64,000 nt of DNA from Chamaelirium japonicum. Lineage: Eukaryota > Streptophyta > Magnoliopsida > Liliales > Melanthiaceae. The notes beneath the pieces are model-generated. The model made no database searches. It was not told the DNA's origin and saw nothing but the letters and a program-made list of their open reading frames with translations. Shown here one piece after another: positions 1 through 14,115 of the stretch (its first letter is position 1; each line of letters begins with the position of its first letter). The stretch lies in the NCBI GenBank assembly GCA_947650365.1, contig OX393553.1, forward strand, positions 42,827,949 to 42,891,948. The letters run 5' to 3'. The translations under genes and the position numbers were made by a program.

Positions 1-1743
1 GGTGCCGGAGGGGCTGCGATCGGCGGTAGGGGGAGGTGGAGGTGGTCGGGGCTGCTGCCGCTGCAATCGCGAGAGAGAGGGAGGGAGAGAGAGAGAGAGG
101 GTTTGGTGTTTAGTTTTGTGTTTTTTTTTTTTAAATCAATGGCTGTGATGGGCGATCGGACGGCTATGTGCTGACAGCCCAAAATAAGAAATGGGCTGTC
201 AGCTCATATCCCGTATTCTCTATAAATATGACATTTGCTTCTTTGCATATGTATTGTTGTAATGTATATGCAAAGAAACACATGCTCATTGTTGCACTTG
301 TTTGATTGTTATTTTCTTTTTTAATTATTTGGGTAATGTGCGTAGGGTCCCTGACATGAGATCGGTTTAGTCTAAAGGACAACCAAGAGATCAGTTTTAG
401 CTAAAGTCTCTGGATAATATTTGGGGTAAAGCCACAGTCCCCCCCCCCCCCCCCCCTTTTTTTTTTAAATCCCAGAACCACCCTCCTCTCCTTCCTCTCT
501 CTCGAGCAGACATGGCAGTGGCAGCAGCAGGACGGACGACAAAGAAGGTAGCGGTGGAGGCAAAGGCGACAGCGGGCGTGAGCTACGAAGTGGCCGATGG
601 CAATGGCGCGAGTCATAGCTGCTCACCATCGCCGCCTCGGCAGCTGTGAGCAGCAGAGACAAGAAGTCATGAGGGGACGTAGGGGTTTAGTTTAGGTTTA
701 GGATTTCTAGTTCTAGGGTTCATCCCATGGGCCATGTCCTATAAATCTTAGGGTTTAGTGTACGGTTTAGTTTTAAAAAGTGTGGCAAAAAAACATACAT
801 TTGAAGTGTGGTGAGGGGCATTTTCACCAACAGGGGTTTGAGCTCAAATAAAAATGTTGTTGATGGTGGTGGCGGCGACGGTGGTAGTGCAAGGTGGTGG
901 TGGCGATGCATGGCAGTGGCGGTGGTAGTTGTGCATGGTGGTCAACGCCGGGGAGGTTCTCAAGGGAGGGGGACACCGGTGTGCAAATATGCTCTGGTGA
1001 ATCAGATGTTTAGGAGTGAGGGTGAATTCTCAAAAGCCCTGATTTATGTATACATAAGTTCATGTTCATCCAGATGTATACCCAAAAAACATGTATTTGA
1101 AGAAAAAAATTTATTTGTACATGTGCAAATAGAAACCCACCCTTGTTTGCACATGATCCAAACATGCACCTAGAATTTATTATTATTTTTGAAGGATTTT
1201 TTATTAGTCCATGGTGTATTATGCAATGTTTATCCCGTATTGGGGCCTAGCGATAGCGAACAAACATCGCTCGCCATGGTGAGTGGCCTAGCTAACAGTT
1301 AAAGAAGGGAGTTGTGCTCGAAGTTGGGATTTTTTTCCCCTCGCTCGCCACATGCAGCGAAGGAGTGGAAGTGGCAAGTCCCTTGGAGATGCTCTTACAA
1401 TAGCCAAACAATGACATGGACGCAAAAGACGGGTAGGCGGATTCGTTGTACCTTGGACGTACAAGTTCAGAAAGTTTAGGATGTGAGGAGTGTGTTGCCT
1501 TTCTGATGCACTTGTTTATATTTATCTACATTGTTTTAATTTCTTCCCTTTATTTTCTTAGTTTAGAAACATGATTAATTATGTAAAAACATTTGATGTT
1601 ATTTCAACAATATATAATTTTGATCGAATATCAAGAAATGTCGATTGAAAATGACTGACATTTGACCGAAAACTAAAATTCAGTCTTCTTGTCAAACAAT
1701 TTCGCTAAAAATTTCATCATTTTTTTTAAAGATTCTATTATTC

Positions 1744-1745
<2 letters not shown>
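1..1745. other. Gene-free left flank
   Basis: No coding region is recognised. A GA-rich simple repeat lies at about 63-110 and a C18-T10 tract at 439-466. An open frame at 808-1173 is rich in Gly and Val because the DNA is a GGT/GGC-rich low-complexity stretch, so I do not call it a gene. From about 1,500 the sequence becomes AT-rich and leads into the (TA)n cluster. Confidence 0.6.
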
Positions 1746-1779
<34 letters not shown>

Positions 1780-1792
1780 TATAGATATATAA
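1746..1792. repeat. (TA)n microsatellite, left edge of MITE chain
   Basis: About 47 bp of TA repeats, slightly degenerate at the right end (GATATAGATATA). It directly abuts the first foldback element of the chain. Confidence 0.9.
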
Positions 1793-4647
<2,855 letters not shown>

Positions 4648-4801
4648 CTATTCGTTGCTCCCATCCGTGGGATCGGGAGTCAACGGTGCAGATTGAAAAT
4701 TTTAATATTAAACTGTACCATTCCATCTGTACGGAACCCAGTTGAGCATTGATCTGCACTGTTGAATCCCGATCCCACGGATGAGAACAACGAGAATAGA
4801 G
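4648..4801. mobile_element. Short foldback MITE candidate
   Basis: About 154 bp with inverted arms: TCCGTGGGATCGGGAGTCAA on the left pairs with TTGAATCCCGATCCCACGGA on the right. The outer sequence CTATTCGTTG is mirrored as CAACGAGAATAG. The central spacer of about 50 bp is AT-rich. No ORF. Target duplication not established. Confidence 0.65.
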
Positions 4802-5295
4802 GGGAATAGAAGCACCAGGGAAAAGAGACGACCCGAATCCATCACCATCCCGTGTTCACATCGCGTTGTACAGCTCGCCCGAGTGCAAAAGGTCCGAAGG
4901 GGGGGGGGGGGGGGGGGGTCGATGAGCACACGTGGCACGGTTCCTCATCTTCTGCAACGCGCTATTCACCGTACTGGCCGGCCCCGACCGCCTGAGCCAG
5001 GCGTGCACCGCTCGCCAGCCAGACTGTACAGCGGGGACAGCAGCGGATACGGGAGGACCAGTCCGGGAAACGATTGATGGCGTACGCTCGTGATTTAGTA
5101 CCGGGGAATCGAGTGGCTGTAACGGGAGACGAGTTCCGCGGCTGACGAGCGCGGTGGGGGAGGACGGTTCGGAGCAACAGCCGCGCGTGCGCTCCGTCCC
5201 AAGTACCGGACGACAGCGACTGCTCTGTCCACTGTTTCGTGATCCCATCCCACGTGTTCGCACGCACGAGTCGGAGGGGAGGGCTCGAAAGCAAA
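4802..5295. other. GC-rich intergenic with G20 tract
   Basis: Contains a run of 20 G at 4,899-4,918. The rest is GC-rich and gives long overlapping frames on both strands that look like composition artefacts. No gene recognised. Confidence 0.5.
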
Positions 5296-5989
5296 GGGTA
5301 AATTATACTTTGCCCCCCTGCAGGTTAGCTGAAAAACACTTTACCCCTCTATTGTTAAAAAACTACAATTTACCCCCTACAATTCAGTTATGATCAGTTG
5401 AAAATTACCAAAAGAGAAATGCTATTCAGCCCGAAGGTTTGTCCCGATTTCGCCGAGCCGATTGACGTGGCAGCATGCAACTCGTGGCTGAAACCCGCTT
5501 GCGATTTTAAAATCTTCAACAGTATTAGTTGCACACTAACACATCAATCGGGTCGACGAAATCGAAAAATCCTTCGAGCCAAATAGCAGTTCTCTTATCA
5601 AAAGTGAAATCAAGTAGTTGACAAAAGGGAGTATTGTGCTAACATTTCAAACTTTAGGGAGCCATTGCCCATTGGAATAAAATAAAGGATTATTTTGACT
5701 TTGTCCCCAAAAATTTGTCTTGAATTAGACTTTACCTCCAATATTTTTATTAATTAGATTTTACCATTCATAACTAACTGTTTCGTCAGCTCACCCCTCG
5801 AAACTTTATTTCTTTTCCGTCAGCTCACCCTTTATCTTAGATGGTGAGCCGATGAAACAGTTACTTTTGGGGGGTAAAGTCTAATTCAAGGCAAAGTTTG
5901 GGGGGGTAAAATCAAAATAATCCTAAAAAAATTACAGGGGGTTAAGTGTTATCGAGCTAGACGTTAGGGGGGGAAATTATAATTTACCC
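5296..5989. mobile_element. MITE with GGGTAAATTATA ends, host of a nested MITE
   Basis: The left end GGGTAAATTATACTTTGCCC is mirrored at the right end (5,970-5,989, complement of GGGTAAATTATAATTTCCCC), and the arms continue inward past AACACTTTACCCC / GGGGTTAAGTGTT. No coding capacity. Flanks 5,287-5,295 and 5,990-5,998 are similar A-rich 9-mers (7 of 9), which could be a decayed target duplication of MULE length, but the A-richness makes this weak. A second foldback sits inside. Confidence 0.65.
5687..5923. mobile_element. Inner foldback MITE nested in 5,296-5,989
   Basis: 237 bp with inverted arms: GGATTATTTTGACTTTGTCC at the left is matched by the complement of the right end (GGTAAAATCAAAATAATCC), continuing through GAATTAGACTTTACC / GGTAAAGTCTAATTC and CTGTTTCGTCAGCTCACC / GGTGAGCCGATGAAACAG. 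Both this and its host contain C-rich GGTAAA-type arms. Confidence 0.65.
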
Positions 5990-6767
5990 AAAAGAAAAAG
6001 TTCCAACCGGGCAGGCAAGGGATCAGGAACCGAATCTGCCCTTCGGGGTGCGTGCGGATCCTCTCATCTTCTCCACCCCGTTTCTCCATGGACTTGTCCA
6101 CAGATTCGATTCTCTCCAGTGTCGGTAGTTCCCAGATTACCCACGGTTGGTGCCCGACGTGATCACTCCATCCAACCCTGTGGTGTCCGTCTTGCCACAT
6201 GGCGCGCATCTGACGCCAACCGTGATAAACCGGACAGGCTATCAACCGTAGAGAAGTCGAACCTCTTGTTGACTCCTTTTTGTCGGTTCCCATTGCCCCC
6301 AAGTCACATGGAGACGCACGTGGCGGAAAAATTGAGATCGGCGTGGGGCCTTGCACGCCCTCCGATAGCGATGCTTCAACCGTTGTGATGATAATGATGA
6401 TGATGGTGCGATCAATCATGAAAAGGTCTATGGATCGAACGGTAAGCCCGCCTTACACCGGCCTGCGTGTAATGCCAGTCTCTTCCTAATCAGTGTCAAG
6501 GATTTGAAATCCGCTTACGACCAAACCACCCTAGAGCGCATCAGAGACGTTAACATATCCAATTTTTTTAATGAAACAAAATATTCTAGAATAACTTATT
6601 AAATCTATTATAATAAAAAACTAAATGTACAGCTAAATATATAATATAGAATAAAAGATATTTATGGATCATCACCATGTGCCCAAAAAAGAGTGAGATT
6701 CACATCTAAATCATGTTAATTAAGGATCAGATGCCATTGCCCATTAGAAAGGGTTAGAAAGGCATCC
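5990..6767. other. Intergenic, nothing recognised
   Basis: Mixed-composition sequence with no recognisable domain on either strand. AT-rich from about 6,540. Confidence 0.5.
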
Positions 6768-7689
6768 GTTTTTTGTTTAAAGTGATAAATAAATATATTA
6801 AAACAGAAAAAGAAGCAGTACATGACTTGGCCTACTCAGGATGAGTAAGTAGATACAACAGAAAACACATGACCAAGTCCAAAATACATGGTCAAATCAA
6901 ACATCTATCTTTGACGTGATCCGCCCTACTACGAGATGACCTATTACAAGGACCATTTGGCTAGTTCTCTTTGATCCGCTTGCCAGTGCGCGGAGGACGA
7001 GAGGACTCCTCGCCGCTTCCAGGTCAATTCCTCCATCGACTTCCCCTCCCTCAGTTGCTGCTCCATCAATAGTATCTCCAGAATCTAAAGCCTCCCCAGA
7101 TTTTGAAAACTTGTCCCCTTCTTGCAATATAAGCTCCGCCCCGGCTTCCTGCCTATCCCCCTCAATGCCAAGATAGGAGGTGAGCAAAAGATCGACCACG
7201 AGAAAATGAATTTTGACTTTATCATTACCCAGAAAAAACACCTCATAGAAATACCTTTGTTCCTTTGGATTCATGGGAATGCTACCCACAAACAAACCAT
7301 GTCTCCGTTGAAGGCGCTCCACAAATGGTTTAAGCTTCACAGCCCTAGCCTTACTCAAGGCCCCCTTCTTTATAGTACAAGTAAAGCAAAACCCTTTTGC
7401 ATCTTCATCCCAGTCCCGAATGTCATCCACATCATCCAAGTCCACCTCCCTATCAACATCAGCGTCATCAGTCCCAACATTACTGTCATCTGCAAAACCA
7501 CCATCACCAGAAGCCTGCTGAACAACATTTGCTTATGTACCCTTAGCACCGGTTGCAGCATCAGCATATGTAACATCAACTAATGCTGTGCCATAAGACT
7601 GCGAAACAGTCATACTAACACCTCAAGTATTCGTGCCAGTAGTTTTTGCAAAGCCCTCAGCAATTTCTACTACACCAATACTGTTGAAA

Positions 7690-7840
7690 AAGGAAGGGCA
7701 ATGACCGTCGTTTTTCAGTATGTTGTTTTTCAATCTGCCGTTTTTCAATGCCCGTCATTTTTACCACTAAAAATTATGAATTCGCCGTCGTTTATTAAAA
7801 AACAAACTTTACTCGTCGTTTATTTAAGTAGTTTATTCCT
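7690..7840. repeat. Short degenerate CCGTCGTTTTTCA repeats
   Basis: Four to six spaced copies of a 13-16 bp motif (CGTCGTTTTTCA, TTGTTTTTCAA, CCGTTTTTCAA, CCGTCGTTTATT) interrupt the LINE ORF1 remnant. They do not fit a coding frame. A small insertion or the subterminal repeats of a DNA transposon is possible. Confidence 0.4.
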
Positions 7841-9023
7841 CAAATTGGTGTAGTGTTCGATAGAGCCATCAGCAGTTTCTATTTGTGTATCATCAGTTTC
7901 TGTTTGCGTAACAGCAGTTTTTGCATAGCCATCAACAGTTTCTGCTTGCATAACAACATTTATACCAGTCCCAACAGTAAGCAAAATGTCAGACATAGGT
8001 CGCAACCTTTCAAGCAATCACCTTCCGCACTATCCCCTGCCACATCCTGCTCAACTACACTAGCCTCTTCACTTCCCAGAACTGCAAAACGAGAGCCATA
8101 TCCACTATAAGAGTAACTAGTATTCAGTGGGGCTTAACCTTTGGTCTTTGAAGTCACCTTAGTCCATTGCATCGGATCTGGCCGCACAGGCAATGAAGAT
8201 GAAGAAGCCCCAACAAGAATAGCTCCGTCCTCACTTGACCTAACAGAATTCCCAGTCGGCCTTCATATCGGAATAGTAGGTTTATCCCTAAGCCAAGAAG
8301 ATTTTTTCCATTTGTTAGAGATCTTAGGATGAACTGTACAAACGTCTTCATGATGAGCAAAGGACTGTCAAGCTCGACACCGAGGTGGCTTCCAATCATA
8401 CACTACCTTTTGCATAGAGAGAAGAATTCCAACATCATTCAGAGCTTCCACCTCGTCGCAAAGTACCTCCACAATGGAGATCTCTACGCAAATTCTAGCA
8501 TAATTCATCCGTCCTCTTTCCTTGTGTGCAACCGCGGTAGCCGTGGGAGCATCCGTCACAGTCGGGGTGCCTAAAACACTCCCCAAGCGGCTTAGAGCAT
8601 CAAATGACCAAAGCTTCTCTGGGAGATTCGAAAATCTAACCCACAAAGGGATTTTAGATAAGAACTCTCGTTCATACTGTTGATTACTTGCCCACTTCTT
8701 AAGAATAATGTATCTACCTTGGAAGTGCCATGGCCCCCCATCCAAAATTCTGGCACAGTCATCGACATTGTCAAACCGAAAATAGAAAATCCCGTTCTCA
8801 TGGGAAAACAATTCCATACCACTCTTGGGATGCTATAATCTAACCACTGTAGCCTTGAACAGAGGGAAAAAAGACCTCTTCCCAATGACAAAACTCATAA
8901 GAGAGTGAATCCAAAAATATTTGGTTTTAGCTAACTCATCCCTTGGACATGCAACTACTCTCTTTCCCTCGAATACACTTGGTTCTATGTAAGTGAGCTT
9001 TAACTCATTAACATACAGATTGA

Positions 9024-9028
9024 AGAAG
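9024..9028. repeat. Target site duplication AGAAG (left)
   Basis: AGAAG immediately before the 5' LTR is repeated exactly at 14,116-14,120 after the 3' LTR. Confidence 0.9.
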
Positions 9029-10226
9029 TGATGCAGACGAGGCCTACTACATGCAGATTTTCACAGCTGATCGTGTATTTTCATCCCCTTCGGAGAACCA
9101 GGAAGCCGATCGTCAATCCGTCTGCATCAGTGAAAAGCTCGTTCGAAGATCTAGGACTTTGGGTTTTATTTTCTGTCGATCCGAGTAACGGATCTTGAGT
9201 TATTTATCTTTTTATTTCTGGTTTGGGTAGGTGCGAGCCATGTTCGCATCCGGTTCAAGCCACAGATGCCGAACTGACTCGTTTCTATGTTAGGTTTTAA
9301 GTCGTAGGATCTTAGATCAGTTAAATCTCAATGGATAAGATTCAACAGAAAGCCAAAAGCCCTAACCGAACACCCCACCCGGCCGGCTCCTCTTTCCCGC
9401 GGTAATACCCGCACGAGTACGCCTTGTGAAGCGTGCCCGCGTCCCTCTCTCTCTCCTCCCGTGCGGACTCTCTCTCTCTTTCATTCCTTTTGTGTTTTTT
9501 TGTGTCTTATTGCCTATAAAGCCATCAAACCCTAATTGCAAGGGGACGATGAATTGAAATTGAAACCCTAGAATGGAGAAGCGTGTACGCTTGTTCGCTT
9601 GTATCTTCCGAAGAATCTTCCTTGCTTTCAGTCTTTTCTTCCTTCGCAAGCTTCTACCTCGTCGCCACGCCTTTTCGTCTACGACTTCGCGGAAGATCGA
9701 CACGAAGATCCTTCATCTTCAAAGATCAACTTGTCTCGGCTTCTTCAACCTTTCTTCTGGACCACGCCCCCTTTTCCACCCCTTCATCTGCAACAACGGA
9801 TTTCCTGTCAGCCGCCGGCATTGACCAAAGCACGGTTTGGAATCGTCCCTCGATAATTTTCATGTGATAACCTTCTTTTTCCAACCGGCCTTATTGCTGA
9901 ATTTCCATTAGGGTTTTCTAAATATTTGGTTTTCTGAGAATCTCATCCATTAGAGTTTATCGTTTAGATTTGTGGTTGTTCTTTGATACATTGGCTTTAT
10001 TATTTGAGATTGTGATCATCATTATTGCTGGACTTGTTTATTAAGATCTGAAATTAAGTATTATCTTGTCAGTTTTATTACTTCTTTAAATTAAATATGC
10101 TAGGGCATGATTGAATGATGATACGTGATTATAGTCTTTGCTGAAATTTGATTATGATATGCTGAAATCTGTATTTAACTGTTTAAATTCAGCACTTGAG
10201 TTTATTTAAGCATCCGCATCCCATCA
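9029..10226 (+). repeat. 5' LTR of the gag/protease element
   Basis: 1,198 bp, starting TGATGCAGACG and ending CCCATCA. A TATA-like TATAAAG is at about 9,515, preceded by a CT-rich tract, and is the likely start region for the genomic transcript. Matches 12,922-14,115. Confidence 0.93.
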
Positions 10227-10228
10227 AG

Positions 10229-10241
10229 TTGGTATCAGAGC
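10229..10241 (+). other. Primer binding site, tRNA-iMet type
   Basis: TTGGTATCAGAGC two bases inside the 5' LTR. TGGTATCAGAGC is the complement of the 3' end of plant initiator tRNA-Met, the usual primer of many plant LTR elements. Confidence 0.9.
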
Positions 10242-10445
10242 GCACTAGTCGTCGCGTTCCTACGCAATGGCCGGTCCTCTTGCATTTGCATATTGTGTGC
10301 TTGCTGAAATTTTTTTTTATTTTCCTTCTTTTCATTTTAGTTAGTGTCTTGCATTAATTAGGAAACTAGCATCGCGTGAGCGCATCCATATTAGGATCAC
10401 CTTTTTCTCTGAGGTGAATCGATAGCATCTTCTAGAGAATCTAGA

Positions 10446-11696
10446 ATGGTTGGACCTTCCCCACCCCGCACTTGGCAAGATACCTTTATAAGGCAACAAG
10501 AACACATGGATAGGCTTCAGACCCAGATCGAAACCTTGACCTTGGCCTTCACCAATTCCTAAAATCCACCTCGACCCCATCGAGAGCACAGGACTAGAGC
10601 GTCTCTAGAGCGTAGTGAGTTAGAGCTTGAGTCCGGAGGTGATAGCGTCAGTTCCTCCGACGGGTCTGATAGGCGGAGTCAAAAAACTCATAGGAGATCA
10701 AAATCCCATTGGGGTTGGGATCAGGGTATCAAAATAGAAATTCCTGAGTTTGAGAGTAGGATGGATCCAGAAGAGTTCCTAGAGTGGGCCGAGAGAATCG
10801 ACCCATATTTTGAGTGGAAAGAAATTCCCCAAGACAAACAAGTCAAGTTTGTTAGTCTCAAACTGAAAGGTCATGCACTGATCTGGTGGAAGCAGTTGCA
10901 GACCACTAGGGGTAGAAAGGAAAAAAGACAAGATTTCCACTTGGACACACAATAGGAGAAAGATGCAACAAAAGTTCCTCCCTTCTGATTTCAAACAAAA
11001 TGTGTTTCAAAAATTTCAAAACCTGCGACAAGAGCACAAATCGGTGGACGATTACACCAATGAGTTCTACAAGCTCCAAGCTCGCAATGATCTGCATGAA
11101 GATGAAGAGCAGAGCATCGCTAGGTATGTCAACAGTCTTAAACCTTCAATTCAAGAGGTGGTGTCCCTTTATGACTTGTATCAGGTCAGTGATGCACACC
11201 GACAGGCTAAGAAAGTTGAGCCTCACCACTCCCGATCTGCGTCCCGGCGATATGACAACACTAGGGCACCATCCATATCTGCTAGTAGACCAATCCCTGG
11301 ACCTTCCCCAGTAGCTGGCACAGTTCCTACACCTACCAAGAAGGGTAAAGGTATTTTAGGACCCAACCCGAGCCAGATAAAGTGCTTCAAATGCAACCAG
11401 CCGGGTCACAAGTCAGTCGATTATCCTCGACGTCAATTCAATCCCCAAACAAATCTTGCGGGTAATGAAGAGGACAGTCATGAGTCTGAAGGCGAAAACT
11501 ACAATGAGTTAGTCTTGGAGGGAGATGATGTGACTGCACCACTGTTAGTTATTCACCAGTCTCCATCACCCCGAGCACCTAAAGCGTTACTATCCCACAG
11601 CTCTGTGGAGGACCCCCAAAGCCACACTGCAAGAACCAGAGATTCGAGCTGTTCCGAGCAGTCTACAATATCAATGGCATGGACCTTTGCGTCTTG
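10446..11696 (+). pseudogene. Gag pseudogene (Ty3 type)
   Basis: The first ATG after the primer site is 10,446. The capsid-like region (about 10,740-10,940) has FESRMDPEEFLEWAERID, VKFVSLKLKGHALIWW and continues after a frameshift near 10,955 with FQNLRQEHKSVDDYTNEFYK. Both are typical of the Retrotrans_gag fold. A zinc knuckle at about 11,383-11,430 reads CFKCNQPGHKSVDY, so the last Cys of CX2CX4HX4C is replaced by Tyr. An in-frame TAA lies at 10,560 and a TAG ends the frame at 11,695. Not functional as it stands. Confidence 0.82.
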
Positions 11697-11999
11697 ATAG
11701 ATGGAGGTTGCACCACCAATCTGATCAATGAAGCGGTAGTCAGGAGCAAGAAATGGAAAGTTAAACCATTAGCTCATCCTTATAAAACATCCTGGCTAGA
11801 CAACACCACGAACAAGTTAGTGACCCATTGTTGTCTGGCAAAGTTGTCAATTGGGCTACAATATCGAGATGAGGTTTGGTGCGATGTCCTTCCTTTAGAA
11901 GTTGCTGATATTATCCTTGGGCGTCAATGACAGTTTGACTAAGATGCACAATATCACGACCGAGCCAACACCTATACTTTCCTTAAGGACGGTATCAAT
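11679..11999 (+). pseudogene. Retroviral-type aspartic protease remnant
   Basis: Frame 11,679-11,930 reads MDLCVLIDGGCTTNLI, where the catalytic DSG/DTG is changed to DGG, and ends with EVADIILGRQ, the conserved ILG(R/M) loop. After a TGA the frame continues in the style of Ty3 pol (QFD, then YHDRANTYTF). Nothing resembling RT follows, so pol is cut here. Confidence 0.75.
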
Positions 12000-12905
12000 G
12001 TCACCCTATGGCCCACGTGTTTTAGGAGACACCGCTCCCACGCACCTCAAAGTCTTCTGAGTCAGAACCATCCCATACCACCATTCGCAGATAATCTAGG
12101 AGGGTGTTCATCTGATTCACTAACAACTGAGAAGGGATTAGACAACATCTTGCATTCCATTGCATGCACATCGCATTTAGAGTCTGTAGGTATCCATGAA
12201 ACTCGCATTCATCATTTGCCTGACATCTATACATTCATAGACTATTCATATGTGCATCCATATCATCATCCAAGTGTTGAATTAAGCACTAAGGAAGATT
12301 TTGCCATGTTTGATCACTTTTCAATGCAGGGTACTTATGAATCATGCTTTCAAATTTCAAAAGGCCCATAATTTTTACTTTCTCGAAGTCATAACAAGTG
12401 GCTTGATAAATTATTTAATTTCTTATTTTATTCACTACATCCAGACAATGATGGCAAGATATTTCTTCTTAGTTTAGAATCCGGTCACTTGTTTTGCACC
12501 GTGCGCAGGCCACTTTGAGCAACACATATTGCACCCGCACCCCATGGCTTTTCAAATAAACCATTGTTTATTGCGCAAGCCGATGACCTGCAACACATTA
12601 TGCTCCCGTGGCATTTCCTTTCATATGTCATTTGAATTTCATGTCAACCTATCTCCCTATTATCACATGAAATTATCTGAGTATCTTGACGATCTTACCG
12701 TGCCGAGGAGGATGTTGGTTTTGGCTTTCAGGTCTTCGCTTGGCATGGATGGGCAGGGGATGCCAGATGACGTCGCTGTGTACTTGAGGCTGATTACTTG
12801 GCCACCGGACCCGGGCGAGCAGTTCGAGCAGATGCATCGATTGCGGCTACTTCCAGGAGAGCCCCCACCGGATCCAGGACCTTGCTCGATAGGAGTCGAG
12901 TTCTT
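12000..12905 (+). other. Non-coding interior of the gag/protease element
   Basis: About 900 bp between protease and 3' LTR. No RT, RNase H or integrase motif in any frame. A frame at 12,529-12,909 has no recognisable domain. Confidence 0.6.
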
Positions 12906-12921
12906 TTGAGTCCGGGGGACT
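12906..12921 (+). other. Polypurine tract candidate
   Basis: TTTTGAGTCCGGGGGACT lies directly against the 3' LTR. GGGGGA is the purine core expected for plus-strand priming. Confidence 0.55.
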
Positions 12922-14115
12922 TGATGCAGACGAGGCCTACTACGTGCAGATTTTCACAGCTGATCGTATATTTTCATCCCCTCCGGAGATCCAGGAAGCC
13001 GATCATCAATCCGTCTGCATCAGTGGAAAGCTCGTTCGAAGATCTAGGACTTTGGGTTTTATTTTCTGTCGATCCGAGTAACGGATCTTGAGTTATTTAT
13101 CTTTTTATTTCTGGTTTGGGTAGGTGCGAGCCATGTTCGCATCCGGTTCGAGCCACAGATGCTGAACTGACTCGTTTCTATGTTAGGTTTTAAGTCGTAG
13201 GATCTTAGATCAGTTAAATCTCAATGGATGAGATTCAATAGGAAGCCAAAAGCCCTAACCGAACACCCCACCCGGCCGGCTCCTCTTTCCCGCGGCAATA
13301 CCCGCACGGGCATGCCTTGGGAAGCGTGCCCGCGTTCCTCTCTCTCCTCCTGCGCGGACTTTCTCTTTTTCTTTCCTTTTGTGTTTTTTTGTATCTCATC
13401 GCCTATAAAGCCATCAAACCCTAATTGCAAGGGGACGATGAATTGAAATTGAAACCCTAGAACGGAAAAGCGTGTATGCTTGTTCGCTTGTATCTTCCGA
13501 AGAATCTTCCTTGCTTCCAATCTTTTCTTCCTTCGCAAGCTTCTACCTCATCGCCACGCCTTTTCGTCTATGACTTCGTGGAAGATCGACGCGAAGATCC
13601 TTCATCTTCAAAGATTAACTCGTCTCGGCTTCTTCAACCTTTCTTCTGGACCACGCCCCCTCTTCCGCCCCTTCATCTGCAACAACGGATTTCCTGTCAG
13701 CCGCCGGCATTGACCAAAGCACGATTTGGAATCGTCCCTCGATAATTTTTATGTGATAACCTTCTTTTTCCAACCGGCCTTATTACTGAATTTCCATTAG
13801 GGTTTCCTAAATATTTGGTTTTATGAGAATCTCATCCATTAGAGTTTATCGTTTAGATCTGTGGTTGTTCTTTGATACATTGGCTTTATTATTTGAGATT
13901 GTGATCATCATTATTGCTGGACTTGTTTATTAAGATCTGAAATTAAGTATTATCTTGTCAGTTTTATTACTTCTTTAAATTAAATATGCTAGGGCATGAT
14001 TGAATGATGATACGTGATTATAGTCTTTGCTGAAATTTGATTATGATATGCTGAAATATGTATTTAACTGTTTAAATTCAGCACTTGAGTTTATTTAAGC
14101 ATCCGCATCCCATCA
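12922..14115 (+). repeat. 3' LTR of the gag/protease element
   Basis: 1,194 bp, same ends as 9,029-10,226, with differences scattered throughout (densest in the first 110 bp). Confidence 0.93.

Larger units (their letters stand above)
6768..9028 (-). pseudogene. L1-type LINE remnant: ORF1 body and 3' end (ORF2 absent)
   Basis: On the minus strand this reads as a plant LINE ORF1. The upstream part (about 8,380-8,930) is a DUF4283 domain, with FYFRFDNVDDCARIL, GGPWHFQGRYIILKKW and PLWVRFSNLPEKLW visible. It is followed by KPPRC and, in a shifted frame, FAHHEDVC, a decayed CCHC knuckle. The C-terminal part (6,897-7,445) is acidic. An in-frame TAG lies at 8,833-8,835 and several shifts follow. 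After the ORF1 stop the frame LLYLLTHPE resembles the tail seen at LINE 3' ends, and a short A-rich stretch (complement of 6,768-6,778) may be the poly(A) remnant. There is no endonuclease or reverse transcriptase, so the copy is ORF1-only. Its N-terminal part lies across the LTR element at 14,116-14,230. Confidence 0.75.
9029..14115 (+). mobile_element. Non-autonomous Ty3-type LTR retrotransposon (gag and protease only)
   Basis: A complete insertion of 5,087 bp with two LTRs of about 1.2 kb beginning TGATG and ending CATCA, a tRNA-iMet-type primer site and a perfect AGAAG duplication. The inside is only 2.7 kb. It encodes gag with a CCHC-like knuckle and an aspartic protease, after which there is no reverse transcriptase, RNase H or integrase. 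The LTRs look about 97% alike by eye, so the insertion is not ancient. The structure fits terminal-repeat retrotransposons with a GAG domain (TR-GAG), which must borrow pol functions. It sits in the ORF1 of a LINE. Confidence 0.9.

Noticed and set aside
808-1173. 121-codon plus-strand frame rich in Gly, Val and Trp
   Set aside because: It follows a GGT/GGC-rich low-complexity stretch; no domain, intron signals or promoter support it.
9573-9867. Phe/Ser-rich frames in the 5' LTR, repeated in the 3' LTR at 13,476-13,745
   Set aside because: Present only because the LTR is duplicated; CT-rich composition, no domain, differing reading frames between the two LTR copies.
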